NCBI RefSeq assembly: GCF_900199455.1
Contig: NZ_FZQR01000001.1
Span: 186,001 to 250,000, forward strand
Source of the DNA: Mesorhizobium carmichaelinearum
Lineage (GTDB): Bacteria; Pseudomonadota; Alphaproteobacteria; Rhizobiales; Rhizobiaceae
Length of the DNA: 64,000 nt
Direction of reading: 5' to 3'
Shown: positions 56,256 to 64,000 of the stretch, piece by piece
How positions within the stretch are numbered: the stretch's first letter is position 1
How the letters are laid out: the number at the start of each line of letters is the position of its first letter
Made by a program: the position numbers and the translations under genes
The notes under the pieces: model-generated
Databases searched by the model: none
Told to the model about the DNA's origin: nothing
The model's input: the letters and a program-made list of their open reading frames with translations, nothing else

Positions 56256-57895
56256 GACACTGCCCTGCTTTCTTTCGAACTGGCGATGAGGTCGGCAGCC
56301 TTCTCGGCAATCATGATCACCGCCGCATTGATGTTTCCGCAGACCAGGTCGGGCATCACGGACGCGTCCACCACTCTGAGGCCCTCGACGCCGCGCACGC
56401 GCAATTGCGGGTCGACGACCGAGGCCGCATCGGCCCCCATCCGGCAGGTCCCGGCCGGATGATGCACGGTGATGGAGGTCTTGCGGATATGCTCGTCGAT
56501 CTCGTCGTCGCTCTGGCACTTCGGACCGGGAAAGAATTCCGCCTCGATGAAGGGCTGCATGGAGGGCTGCGCGGCGAGATCGCGCGCCACCCGGAAGCCG
56601 GCGCGCAGCGACTCCCAATCCTTCGGCGAAGCGAGGAAATTCTGGTGGATCAGGGGTGCCGCGGAAGGATCGGCCGACGCCAGTTTCACCGCGCCCCGGC
56701 TCTCGGGCTGCGTGGCCACGATCCGCGTGGCGAAGCCGTCCGCAAACGGCGCCTTGAACGGCTTGAAATAGGGCCATGCGGCGAGCGGCGCCGCCGTGAA
56801 CAGCAGTTGCACATCCGGCAACGGTCGCGCCGGACCGCTCTTCAGGAAGGCGACGACGCCGCCGGGCACATCGCCGGAAAAACCGCGTCCCGTCAGGTAG
56901 GTCTTGACGAAATCGAGCCCGATCCGATCGGCACGCATGTTGCGCAGGAACGGGCCACCCGGAGCCCGGCGACGGTACATGAGGATGACCGAGACGTGAT
57001 CCTGCAGGTTCTTGCCGACCGCCGGCAGGTTGACCCGCGTCTGGATGCCGTGGGCGGCAAGCTCATCCTGCGCCCCTATGCCCGACAGCATCATGAGTTG
57101 CGGCGTGTTGATCACACCGCCGGAAAGCAGCACTTCCCTGCGGGCGAGAACCGTGCGTTCGCCGCCGCGATGATTGATGGTAACGCCGGTGGCGCGCGCA
57201 CCCTCCAGCACGATCTTCGCAGCGCTTGCTTCCGTCAGAACGGTCAGATTGGGCCGCTTCAGCGCCGGCCGCAGATAGGCTGTCGCGGTCGAGGCGCGCC
57301 GGCCTTTTGAAATCGTCATCTGGAGGCGGCCAAACCCTTCCTGCCGCTCGCCATTATAATCTTTCGTCTGCTCGTAACCGGCCTGCACGCTGGCTTGCGC
57401 AAAAGCATCGATCAGCGTGTCCTTGTAGCGGCAGAACTGGGTGCTGACCGGGCCCTTGCCACCACGATACTGGTTCTCGCCGCCTTCCCAGCTTTCCTGC
57501 TTGCGGAAATACGGCAGCACCTTGTCGTATGACCAGTCGCTGAGCCCAGTGGCTGCCCAACGATCGTAGTCCCCGCGATTGCCCCGCACATAGGCCATGG
57601 CGTTGGTCGACGAGGATCCGCCGACAACCTTGCCGCGCGCGCACTCGACCTTGCGTCCGCCGACATTGTCTTCCGGCTCGCAGAAATACATCCAGTCATG
57701 GCGACGCTCGGTCAGGATCTTGCCCCAGCCAAGCGGTATATGGATCATGGGATCGCGGTCCCAGCCGCCGGCTTCCAGCAACAGCACCGAACATTTCGGG
57801 TCGGCGCTCAGCCGGTTGGCGAGCACGCAACCGGCCGATCCGGCCCCAACAATGATGTAATCGTAGCTTTCAGCGTGCAGCATGGTGCGTTTCAT
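56252..57895 (-). CDS. 4-Pyridoxate dehydrogenase (GMC oxidoreductase)
   Basis: About 547 residues from the ATG at 57895 (AAGG just upstream); frames starting at 57931 or 57883 are also possible. FAD-binding [14 protein letters not shown] near the N-terminus, GMC signature 1 [15 protein letters not shown], signature 2 [17 protein letters not shown], and the C-terminal active-site region [10 protein letters not shown]. It oxidises the 5-hydroxymethyl group of 4-pyridoxic acid. In M. loti the corresponding enzyme (mlr6792) is membrane-associated; no transmembrane helix is seen here. The assignment rests on gene order between the 5-dehydrogenase and decarboxylase genes. Confidence 0.87.
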   Translation of the reverse strand: MKRTMLHAESYDYIIVGAGSAGCVLANRLSADPKCSVLLLEAGGWDRDPMIHIPLGWGKILTERRHDWMYFCEPEDNVGGRKVECARGKVVGGSSSTNAMAYVRGNRGDYDRWAATGLSDWSYDKVLPYFRKQESWEGGENQYRGGKGPVSTQFCRYKDTLIDAFAQASVQAGYEQTKDYNGERQEGFGRLQMTISKGRRASTATAYLRPALKRPNLTVLTEASAAKIVLEGARATGVTINHRGGERTVLARREVLLSGGVINTPQLMMLSGIGAQDELAAHGIQTRVNLPAVGKNLQDHVSVILMYRRRAPGGPFLRNMRADRIGLDFVKTYLTGRGFSGDVPGGVVAFLKSGPARPLPDVQLLFTAAPLAAWPYFKPFKAPFADGFATRIVATQPESRGAVKLASADPSAAPLIHQNFLASPKDWESLRAGFRVARDLAAQPSMQPFIEAEFFPGPKCQSDDEIDEHIRKTSITVHHPAGTCRMGADAASVVDPQLRVRGVEGLRVVDASVMPDLVCGNINAAVIMIAEKAADLIASSKESRAVS

Positions 57896-57999
57896 TGCCT
57901 TCGTCTGACGCCTTGGCGTCAGGGAACCCATTGCGATCGAGCCTGGAAAACCGGGGCCAGGACCAAGGTCTCCCGGGTATGTTCAAACACCCGCGGACC

Positions 58000-58722
58000 C
58001 TAGGCCAGGCCCGCTTCCCTGAGGCGCTGCGACCAGTGATCCCATCCACGGTCGATCTGGGCGCCGACGAGATTTCCCGCGGCCTTGATTTCGCCCGGCG
58101 ACAGATACTTGATCGTGCCGATCCGCAGGCCGGCTGTCTGCGCTGCCGCCTCCTGTTCAAGATAGAAAGCCCGGAACACCACCTGTCGGACAGAACTGCC
58201 GACATTGACGACGCCGTGCCGCGCCATGAGCACGACGGGATAGTTCCCGAGGCTTTCAGCGATGTCCGCACAGACGCTCCGGCTGCCACCAAAGAGATCG
58301 GTAGCGTCTCCCTGCTTGTCGCGTATCTCGTAGACCGGGACGGCGTCGCCGAGGAAAGCCCCCATATGGGTCACAGGCCGCAACGGCTGGTCGGTGAAGC
58401 AATAGGGCAGGACAGCCGGCGAATGGCTGTGGAGCACGCACTGGACGTCCGGCCGTGCCTTGTAGATCTCGCTGTGGATGTAGCGCTCCAGGTAGGACGG
58501 CCGGTTGTCCGAGGTCTCGCCGTCGAGGTTGAAACGCTGCATGTCGCCGGTCGTTATCAGGCTTGGAGCAAGCTTCTGCGCCAGGAAGAAGCTTTCGGGA
58601 TCCTCGGGATCACGGGCACTGATATGCCCGAACGTATCCAGGATACCTTCGTTCAGAAGTATCTTCGTCGCCGTGACGAGCTCCTCGAAGACCTTCTGGC
58701 GCGCTGGGCTGTTGTCTGTCAT
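58000..58722 (-). CDS. 3-Hydroxy-2-methylpyridine-4,5-dicarboxylate 4-decarboxylase (class II aldolase fold)
   Basis: 240 residues from the ATG after GGGAG; an ATG at 58758 extends it by 12 codons. Removes the 4-carboxyl group to give 3-hydroxy-2-methylpyridine-5-carboxylate, using a divalent metal. Class II aldolase features: FGHISARDP near residue 31, metal ligands His98 and His100 (HSHSP) and His169 (ARHG). Matches the structure-solved M. loti Mlr6791 as I recall it. 74 bases downstream of the PEBP gene, with a hairpin and a TTG microsatellite in the gap. Confidence 0.9.
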   Translation of the reverse strand: MTDNSPARQKVFEELVTATKILLNEGILDTFGHISARDPEDPESFFLAQKLAPSLITTGDMQRFNLDGETSDNRPSYLERYIHSEIYKARPDVQCVLHSHSPAVLPYCFTDQPLRPVTHMGAFLGDAVPVYEIRDKQGDATDLFGGSRSVCADIAESLGNYPVVLMARHGVVNVGSSVRQVVFRAFYLEQEAAAQTAGLRIGTIKYLSPGEIKAAGNLVGAQIDRGWDHWSQRLREAGLA

Positions 58723-58749
58723 TTCCAAATTCTCCCATTGCGCGGCGAT

Positions 58750-58784
58750 GGTGACCATTTTTGTTGTTGTTGTTGTCGGTCACC
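58750..58784. repeat. Hairpin with a (TTG)5 microsatellite loop upstream of the decarboxylase gene
   Basis: GGTGACC (58750-58756) and GGTCACC (58778-58784) are perfect inverted repeats. The 21-base loop holds five exact TTG units (58761-58775), read as CAA repeats in the mRNA. It lies in the intercistronic gap and overlaps the alternative upstream ATG of the decarboxylase. Confidence 0.7.
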
Positions 58785-58796
58785 GGGCCGCGGATT

Positions 58797-59255
58797 TCAC
58801 TTGTTTTCGTAGATGCCGACGATCCGGTTCTGCTCGATGATATTGCCGGCATATTTCTGCAGGAACTCTTCCCGGGTGGGCGTCCCCTCGACCTTCGTGT
58901 CCAGGGCATAGACCCAGAAATAGTAGTGATGCTCTCCATGACCAGCGGGCGGCTGAGGCCCGTAATATTGCTTGCCGCCGGCGCCGTTGGGGCCGACGCG
59001 GAACTTCTCCTGCGCGTCCGAAAGGTCCGTGGTCGACGGATCGATGCCGTAGACCACCCAATGCGTGAAACCGTTGGCGAGCGGCGCGTCCGGATCGTGG
59101 CAGATGACCGCGAGCTCTTTCGTCCCTGCCGGGACGCCGCTGACGGTAAGCTTGGGCAACACGTTGCCCTTGTCGCCGGCGTGTTCGTCGCGCAATTTGC
59201 CGAGCGGCTTGAAATCCGCTGACGTAATTTTGAGGTCCTTGATGTTCAGGGGCAT
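58797..59255 (-). CDS. YbhB/YbcL-type PEBP-family protein
   Basis: 152 residues from the ATG with AAGGA seven bases upstream; the frame begins six codons earlier. The phosphatidylethanolamine-binding-protein fold shows ICHDPDAPLANGFTHWVVYGI (about residue 57-78, ligand-pocket DPDAP and HW) and YYGPQPPAGHGEHHYYFWVYAL near 105. No signal peptide. The role of these bacterial proteins is unknown. It sits in the middle of the B6 operon and is conserved there in M. loti by memory, so it may bind a pathway intermediate. Confidence 0.88.
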   Translation of the reverse strand: MPLNIKDLKITSADFKPLGKLRDEHAGDKGNVLPKLTVSGVPAGTKELAVICHDPDAPLANGFTHWVVYGIDPSTTDLSDAQEKFRVGPNGAGGKQYYGPQPPAGHGEHHYYFWVYALDTKVEGTPTREEFLQKYAGNIIEQNRIVGIYENK

Positions 59256-59284
59256 GAATTCGTCCTTCAGCAATTTCGATCGAA

Positions 59285-59875
59285 CTAGACGCCGGCCTTG
59301 AGATCGGCGACGGACTTGCCCCCGACGCGCTGATGCACGCGCGGACCCGATGCGACGGCGACGCAGATCAAAAGCTCGTCCGGGCGCGGGGCATCCGGCA
59401 CGGAAAAGGTGACGGCATCATAGTGGGAACGGATGTAGAGCTCGTCCTTGTGGGCAAGCGGGATATCGATGGTCGTGCCGGCGACGGCGACCTTGCTGAC
59501 CGACGAGATCCAGGCCTTGCCGCCACCCACCTGCTGGCGCAGCGGATCTCCGAATACCGTGGTGATGCAGGCGACGACATGTTCCTGTTCGCCTGACGTA
59601 CCCGCGATACCGCCCTTGCCATAGCTTTCGACCGGCCTGTTGCCGAGCAGCGCCACGGCCCGCTCGCCGAGCGCATGACCGATCGCAGCACTCGGATTGG
59701 TCAGATCAGACAGTTCGGCGACGAACTTTCCGGCGAAGGGATTGCGTATGACAACGCCCGTCGCGACTTTGACGAGGGTTTCGCCAGGTGTGCCGCCGTC
59801 ATGCCGGCTTTCCTGGACCGAGGAGTACCATCCCCTGACATCATAATCTCGTTCGACTTCACTGGAATAGTTCAT
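59285..59875 (-). CDS. Amino-acid-synthesis (AA_synth, DUF1185) family protein
   Basis: 196 residues; CAGGAGATAAAG directly before the ATG. Recognised from GKFVAELSDLTNPSAAIG, GGIAGTSGEQEHVVACITTVFGDPLR and KDELYIRSHYDAVTFSVPDAPRPDELLICVAVASG-type segments (listed in order across residues 48-175). The family name is historical and no activity is established. Its place between the ring-opening oxygenase and the decarboxylase suggests handling of a pyridine or acyclic intermediate, but all nine known steps already have enzymes. Confidence 0.85.
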   Translation of the reverse strand: MNYSSEVERDYDVRGWYSSVQESRHDGGTPGETLVKVATGVVIRNPFAGKFVAELSDLTNPSAAIGHALGERAVALLGNRPVESYGKGGIAGTSGEQEHVVACITTVFGDPLRQQVGGGKAWISSVSKVAVAGTTIDIPLAHKDELYIRSHYDAVTFSVPDAPRPDELLICVAVASGPRVHQRVGGKSVADLKAGV

Positions 59876-59941
59876 CTTTATCTCCTGAAGGGCGCGCGCT
59901 TCCGCATGCGCCGATTAATTCCTTGGCCGGCTTGTCCGACG

Positions 59942-61081
59942 CTACTGCGGCCATGAGTAGACACGGCGCAGCGGGTCGTAGCGGGCAGCTTCCAGCGCCG
60001 CCGGCGTGAACATGTTTCCCTTCGAGAGCGAACGGTTCGCCGCATAGTCGCCAGACAGGGCCTGGCAGCGATCCGTGATCGGGCGAATGCGCGTCTCCCA
60101 CGCGACGAGCGCATCCTCGACCGAAGAGCCTTCCTCCAGGTCCTGCGACAGGCTGAAGGCGTTGACCATCGCGCAACCGGCGCCCTGGGCAAGCGCCGGG
60201 CACATGGCATGCGCGGCGTCTCCCACAAGGGCGACCTTGCCCCTTGTCCAGCTATCCAGTTTGGTCGTTTCGTACTTGTCGTACCTAGCGGTTTTCAGCT
60301 TGGCGGCCTCGATCAGGCATGGCTCCAGGAAAGGGAACATCTCGACCCAGACTTCGAGATCGATCGGCACGCTTGATCCGCGGGGATCGGCGGCCGGAGC
60401 CATCAAGCCGAGATAGAGCTCGTTCTCATTGCAGGGCGAGTAGAGAATGCGCTGGACGCGCGGCCAGAAGTTCCACATGTCGATGGTGTTGTCCCACTCG
60501 CCATGACCGAGCTCTTTCTTCATGCGCGGGACAATCAGCCGGATGAGACCATCCTTCGAAACCCAGCGATCCTGTTTGAAGCCGATGGAATCCCTCACCT
60601 TGGAGCCAACGCCATCGGCACCGACGATCAGATCGGCTTCGAGAACCTCGCCGCTCTGAAGTGTCAGCCGTCCCTCCGGATCGGCGGCGACGGCTTCGGA
60701 ATTGACGCTTATGTCGACACCCAGGGCACGGGCCCGGTTGACCAGGGCATCGTGCAGGTGGCTGCGGGTCATGATGCGCCAGGGCAGACCGTTGAACGTC
60801 TCCTTGGAAACCGACTTGTTATGCATCCAGGTCTCGTAGGTCGGCGGCGTGTGCGAGCCCTGGAGAACATCGTCCAAGGCGCCCAGCCCTTCGAGCACGC
60901 GAAGGCCATTGTGCCAGAGATAGATGCCCGCGCCGAATGCCCGCAGCTCCGAGCTCTTTTCGTGCAGCCTGACATCCCAGCCGTTCTGCCTGAGAGCGAT
61001 GGCGGCTGTCAGGCCGGCAAAGCCGCCACCGGCGACCTCGGCACGACGCGTTTTGCCCGGAGTTCTGTTTACGTTGGCCAT
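59942..61081 (-). CDS. 3-Hydroxy-2-methylpyridine-5-carboxylate oxygenase (ring-opening FAD monooxygenase)
   Basis: 379 residues, the length of characterised M. loti MHPCO (Mlr6788). It hydroxylates and opens the pyridine ring to E-2-(acetamidomethylene)succinate using FAD, NAD(P)H and O2. FAD motif GGGFAG at residues 18-23, substrate-side FGAGIYLWHNGLR near 50, DG motif GADGVGS near 155 and GD motif ALVGDAAHAMCPALAQGAG near 285. The sequence agrees with my memory of the solved structure's protein almost throughout. 42 bases after the hydrolase stop. Confidence 0.95.
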   Translation of the reverse strand: MANVNRTPGKTRRAEVAGGGFAGLTAAIALRQNGWDVRLHEKSSELRAFGAGIYLWHNGLRVLEGLGALDDVLQGSHTPPTYETWMHNKSVSKETFNGLPWRIMTRSHLHDALVNRARALGVDISVNSEAVAADPEGRLTLQSGEVLEADLIVGADGVGSKVRDSIGFKQDRWVSKDGLIRLIVPRMKKELGHGEWDNTIDMWNFWPRVQRILYSPCNENELYLGLMAPAADPRGSSVPIDLEVWVEMFPFLEPCLIEAAKLKTARYDKYETTKLDSWTRGKVALVGDAAHAMCPALAQGAGCAMVNAFSLSQDLEEGSSVEDALVAWETRIRPITDRCQALSGDYAANRSLSKGNMFTPAALEAARYDPLRRVYSWPQ

Positions 61082-61122
61082 TTTCTGGATCCTGCTGCGT
61101 ACAAGAAGACGGCGCTTGGCCG

Positions 61123-61959
61123 TCAGGCGTCTATGAAGTTGGTGATGGCTTTCAACGTGATCTCGGGAGACACCTCGTTGACGTAATGGTCGGCGCCCGG
61201 AACGACGACGACCGGCAGATCAGGCCGCAGCCGGCTTGTCTTCGCCAGCGCAGCTGCCGACACCAACTTGCTCGTCTCGCCCCGAACGATGAGGACTGGC
61301 TTGGTCACATCGCGGTAGGCCGGCACCAGGTCCGCTCGCAGGCCCTTCGCGGTCTGCGCCATGGCCGCGGGCGAGGCCAATGGACGCAATCCGCCGTCGA
61401 CCGGCTGATAGCCACTCTCAGCCCTGATCCTGATGGCGTCGGCGGGAATATTCGGATAGCGGCCGGCGAGATATGCTTCGACAGCCCCGACATCCTCGAA
61501 AAGCTGGCTCCCCGCATTCACTCGCGCCTCCAGCGCGTCCAGCGCTTCGGTCTCGATATACGGCGTAAAGTCGATTGCGATGACCGACCGCACCAAATCC
61601 GGGTATTTCGCCGCGGCCGTGACCGAGTTTCTAGCACCGAGCGAATGTCCTACGAGGACGGCGTGGCCGCGATCGAGCTTGCGTATCAGGCCGGCGATGT
61701 CGTCAGCGTAGTCATTCGCCTCATAGCCGGTTTCCGGTTTGTCGCTGCGGCCATGCCCCCTCTGGTCAACCGCAATCGTCGTAAACCGATCCGAGAGCCG
61801 GGCCATCAACGGCTCGAAGACGGCGGAGTTGGAGGTTATGCCGTGGAAGAACAGCATCAACGGGCCGTTGCCCTTCTCGCGCACGTTCAAGGTGATGCGG
61901 CCAATGTCGACGCGGCGCGAAATGATGTGGTCGGAAGGTACGTCCGCCGCCATGTCCAT
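61123..61959 (-). CDS. E-2-(acetamidomethylene)succinate hydrolase (alpha/beta hydrolase)
   Basis: 278 residues. Last step of B6 degradation: releases succinate semialdehyde, acetate, ammonia and CO2. The alpha/beta-hydrolase triad is Ser106 (VGHSLG), Asp130 (IAIDFTP) and His258 (GADHYV), the positions reported for the M. loti enzyme. FFHGITSN near residue 37 gives the oxyanion-hole region. First gene of the minus operon, divergent from the GntR regulator. Confidence 0.94.
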   Translation of the reverse strand: MDMAADVPSDHIISRRVDIGRITLNVREKGNGPLMLFFHGITSNSAVFEPLMARLSDRFTTIAVDQRGHGRSDKPETGYEANDYADDIAGLIRKLDRGHAVLVGHSLGARNSVTAAAKYPDLVRSVIAIDFTPYIETEALDALEARVNAGSQLFEDVGAVEAYLAGRYPNIPADAIRIRAESGYQPVDGGLRPLASPAAMAQTAKGLRADLVPAYRDVTKPVLIVRGETSKLVSAAALAKTSRLRPDLPVVVVPGADHYVNEVSPEITLKAITNFIDA

Positions 61960-62021
61960 GATCCTCGCCTCCGCTGCCCGTCTCCTGCAAAAGGATCATA
62001 TAGACCGGGGTGGCGTCAAGA

Positions 62022-62081
62022 AGATTGTCTGACATTCTTGCAATCTTCAGATTTGACAATCTGGCCATCCTGCTGTCAAAT
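62022..62081. promoter_or_regulatory. Candidate GntR operator and promoter region of the B6 cluster
   Basis: Two perfect 8-base inverted repeats interlock: AGATTGTC (62022-62029) with GACAATCT (62055-62062), and ATTTGACA (62051-62058) with TGTCAAAT (62074-62081). TTGACA at 62053-62058 with TCAAAT 17 bases on could be -35/-10 boxes for the regulator gene, in which case the operator covers them. Confidence 0.6.
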
Positions 62082-62141
62082 TCCAACGGCGTGGCGTATG
62101 CTGCTTCAGCTTGCGACTCAAAAGCCCATGAGACGTTGTCG

Positions 62142-62813
62142 ATGCCCCCAGATTTGAATTTGCGAATTTCGCCTCGGACCGTGCAACGGGAGACCGTCGA
62201 CAAGTTACGGCTGGCGATCTTCTCCGGATTGTTCCAACCGGGAAGCCGCCTCATCGAAAGTCAACTGTGCACACAACTCGGCATCAGCCGCCCCTCGCTG
62301 AGGGAGGCTTTGCGCAGTCTTGAGGCCGAGCGCCTGATCGAGATCGTACCCAACCGCGGGCCGTCGGTACCGGCACTTTCGTGGGAGGTGGCAACCGCCA
62401 TCTACGAGGTTCGAGAGTTGTTGGAGGTCGAGGCGGCGGGACGATGCGCGTTGAGGATTTCGCCTGAGCAGTTGCGTGAACTTGAGAAATCTCTTTCCGC
62501 ATTCGAAGAGGCGGCATCCAGCAATGACAGCCTGGCGCAGGTCATGACCGCCGCGGACTTCTATTCGATCATACTGGCGAATTGCGGCAATCCGATCCTG
62601 GAGGAAGTCCATCGCGGTCTGGTGGCCAGGATCAGCTTCTTTCGAGGACGGTCGATGTCCCTGGAGGGCAGAGCACAAAGCAGCCTGGCGGAGATGAGGG
62701 AGATATTCGAATCCATCGCCGCCGGCGACGAGAAAGCCGCCCGCAAAGCCTCGAAGCACCACGTCTTGAGGGCAAAAGCGGCAGCCAAGATTTCCATGGA
62801 CAACGGGATTTGA
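62142..62813 (+). CDS. GntR/FadR-family regulator of the B6 degradation cluster
   Basis: 223 residues from the ATG at 62142; the open frame begins 132 bases earlier but has no good start. N-terminal winged helix (about 10-75: VDKLRLAIFSGLFQPGSRLIE, LGISRPSLREALRSLEAERLIEI) and a C-terminal all-helical FCD domain (about 85-215) with metal-binding His/Asp positions (DFYSIILANCGNP, KASKHHV). Placed between the divergent pathway operon and the pyridoxine oxidase gene, it probably represses both and responds to a B6 catabolite (inference). Confidence 0.88.
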   Translation: MPPDLNLRISPRTVQRETVDKLRLAIFSGLFQPGSRLIESQLCTQLGISRPSLREALRSLEAERLIEIVPNRGPSVPALSWEVATAIYEVRELLEVEAAGRCALRISPEQLRELEKSLSAFEEAASSNDSLAQVMTAADFYSIILANCGNPILEEVHRGLVARISFFRGRSMSLEGRAQSSLAEMREIFESIAAGDEKAARKASKHHVLRAKAAAKISMDNGI

Positions 62814-64000
62814 GTTCTCCGAATTGCGATATCGTCATCGTCGGCGGTGGGTCGGCCGGCAGCTTGCTTGCCGCGCGACTGAGTGAAGATCCGGACAGGC
62901 GCGTTCTGCTGATCGAGGCAGGCGAAGAGGCGACGGACCCCGACATCTGGAACCCCGCTGCCTGGCCGGCGCTTCAGGGCCGCAGCTACGATTGGGACTA
63001 TCGCACGGAGCCGCAAGCCGGCACCGCCGGGCGGGTGCATCATTGGGCGCGCGGGCGCTTGATCGGCGGATCGAGCTGCCTGCACGCGATGGGCTACATG
63101 CGCGGTCATCCCTCAGACTTCCAGGCCTGGGTCGACGCGACCGGGGATCGCCGCTGGGGCTGGGATGAACTGCTGTCCGTTTTCCAGGCTATCGAAGACC
63201 ACCCGCTTGGTGGCGACGGCATCCACGGCAAAAGCGGGCCGCTGCCGATCCATTTGCCAGCGGACGAAGTCAGTCCGGTTGCTCGCGCCTTCATCGAGGC
63301 GGGCGCATCGTTGGGTCTGCCTCGCCTTGAGGGCCATAACAGCGGAGCGATGATCGGCGTCACTCCGAACTCCTTGAACATTCGCGACGGGCGGCGAGTC
63401 ACTGTGGCGGACGCCTGGCTCACCGGGGCAGTTCGTGGCCGCGAAAACCTGACCATCCTGACCGGATCCCGGGTGCGGCGGCTCAATTTGGAGGGCAATC
63501 AGGTCCGCAGCCTCGAGGTCGTCGGGCGACAGGGTTCGGTCGAAATCTTTGCGGATCAAGTTGTCCTTTGTGCCGGAGCGCTGGAAAGTCCGGCTTTGCT
63601 GATGCGTTCGGGCATCGGTCCGCGCGATATGCTCGATGCCGCGGGCGTTGGCTGCCTGATCGATATGCCTGAGATCGGTCGAAACCTTCAGGACCACCTG
63701 CTTGGTGCCGGCAACCTTTATGCGGCCCGCAAGCCGGTGCCGCCATCGCGCCTGCAACATTCGGAGTCGATGGCCTATATGCGCGCCGACGACTTCGCCG
63801 CGACCGGGCAGCCCGAAATAGTCGTTGGTTGCGGCATCGCGCCGATCGTGTCCGAATGCTTCCAGGCACCTGCCGCCGGCACGGCCTACTCGCTGCTGTT
63901 CGGCATCACCCATCCGACGAGCCGCGGCAGCGTTCGCATAAGCGGGCCTGAGCTCGGTGATCCCCTGATCATCGACCCGGCATACCTGCAAACTGGTCGG
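62810..64000 (+). CDS. Pyridoxine 4-oxidase (GMC oxidoreductase), truncated by the window edge
   Basis: About 397 residues visible, open at the right edge. The likely start is a TTG overlapping the regulator stop (TTGA); no ATG in this frame precedes the FAD motif. IVGGGSAGSLLAARLS binds FAD, GGSSCLHAMGYMRG is GMC signature 1 and LCAGALESPALLMRSGIG signature 2. The C-terminal catalytic His lies outside. Oxidises pyridoxine to pyridoxal with O2. Orientation opposite to the other pathway genes, beside GntR, is the arrangement of M. loti mll6785. Confidence 0.88.
   Translation, partial: MSSPNCDIVIVGGGSAGSLLAARLSEDPDRRVLLIEAGEEATDPDIWNPAAWPALQGRSYDWDYRTEPQAGTAGRVHHWARGRLIGGSSCLHAMGYMRGHPSDFQAWVDATGDRRWGWDELLSVFQAIEDHPLGGDGIHGKSGPLPIHLPADEVSPVARAFIEAGASLGLPRLEGHNSGAMIGVTPNSLNIRDGRRVTVADAWLTGAVRGRENLTILTGSRVRRLNLEGNQVRSLEVVGRQGSVEIFADQVVLCAGALESPALLMRSGIGPRDMLDAAGVGCLIDMPEIGRNLQDHLLGAGNLYAARKPVPPSRLQHSESMAYMRADDFAATGQPEIVVGCGIAPIVSECFQAPAAGTAYSLLFGITHPTSRGSVRISGPELGDPLIIDPAYLQTGR

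Overview
The window looks like chromosomal DNA of a Mesorhizobium-type alphaproteobacterium (Hyphomicrobiales). It is GC-rich and dense with ABC importers and catabolic operons. It carries a rhizobial palindromic intergenic repeat. Its vitamin B6 degradation enzymes match, residue for residue at the catalytic positions I can recall, those characterised in Mesorhizobium loti/japonicum MAFF303099. I could run no database search, so the genus call rests on recognition. I see no rRNA, tRNA or CRISPR array.

Layout. (1) 1-9917: a sugar-type catabolic locus. An IclR regulator faces a ribose-type ABC importer (binding protein, double ATPase, two permeases). Beyond it are an amidohydrolase/lactonase on the plus strand and a minus-strand operon of a PLP fold-III D-amino-acid dehydratase-like enzyme, a RidA protein, an M14-type deacylase and a truncated barrel-like protein. 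(2) 9979-12259: an MFS exporter and a divergent MarR regulator. (3) 12558-19214: a 1932-residue Sec-exported SpvB/FG-GAP/RHS protein. Its GIY-YIG-like nuclease tip lies in another frame, and an Imm26-like immunity gene follows. A newly noticed IS3-type orfA stub lies just downstream. (4) 19711-30372: a type II secretion system in two converging units, D-peptidase-G on plus and L-M-N/C-K-E-F-H-I-J on minus. (5) 30632-42292: a serine hydrolase, a LysR regulator and a hydroxyquinol-type aromatic pathway: two intradiol dioxygenases, maleylacetate reductase and an FAD hydroxylase, wrapped around a complete Liv-type ABC importer. (6) 42328-44440: a proline-racemase-family enzyme lacking both catalytic cysteines, next to a DapA-family lyase. 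(7) 44513-64000: all nine enzymes of vitamin B6 degradation, two ABC importers of different families, a small exported protein, two conserved genes of unknown role and a GntR regulator.

How the genes work together. In region 7, pyridoxine oxidase (right edge) and pyridoxamine-pyruvate transaminase both make pyridoxal. Pyridoxal dehydrogenase and 4-pyridoxolactonase give 4-pyridoxate. 4-pyridoxate dehydrogenase, the 5-formyl dehydrogenase and the decarboxylase give 3-hydroxy-2-methylpyridine-5-carboxylate. The ring-opening monooxygenase and a final hydrolase then release succinate semialdehyde, acetate, ammonia and CO2. The importers probably bring in B6 vitamers or pathway intermediates (inference). 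In region 5, hydroxylation, ring cleavage and reduction lead to 3-oxoadipate. In region 3, a Sec-exported toxin-like protein directly beside a T2SS suggests, but does not prove, that the T2SS exports it. Three regulators (IclR, MarR, GntR) have clear palindromic operator candidates in their divergent promoter regions.
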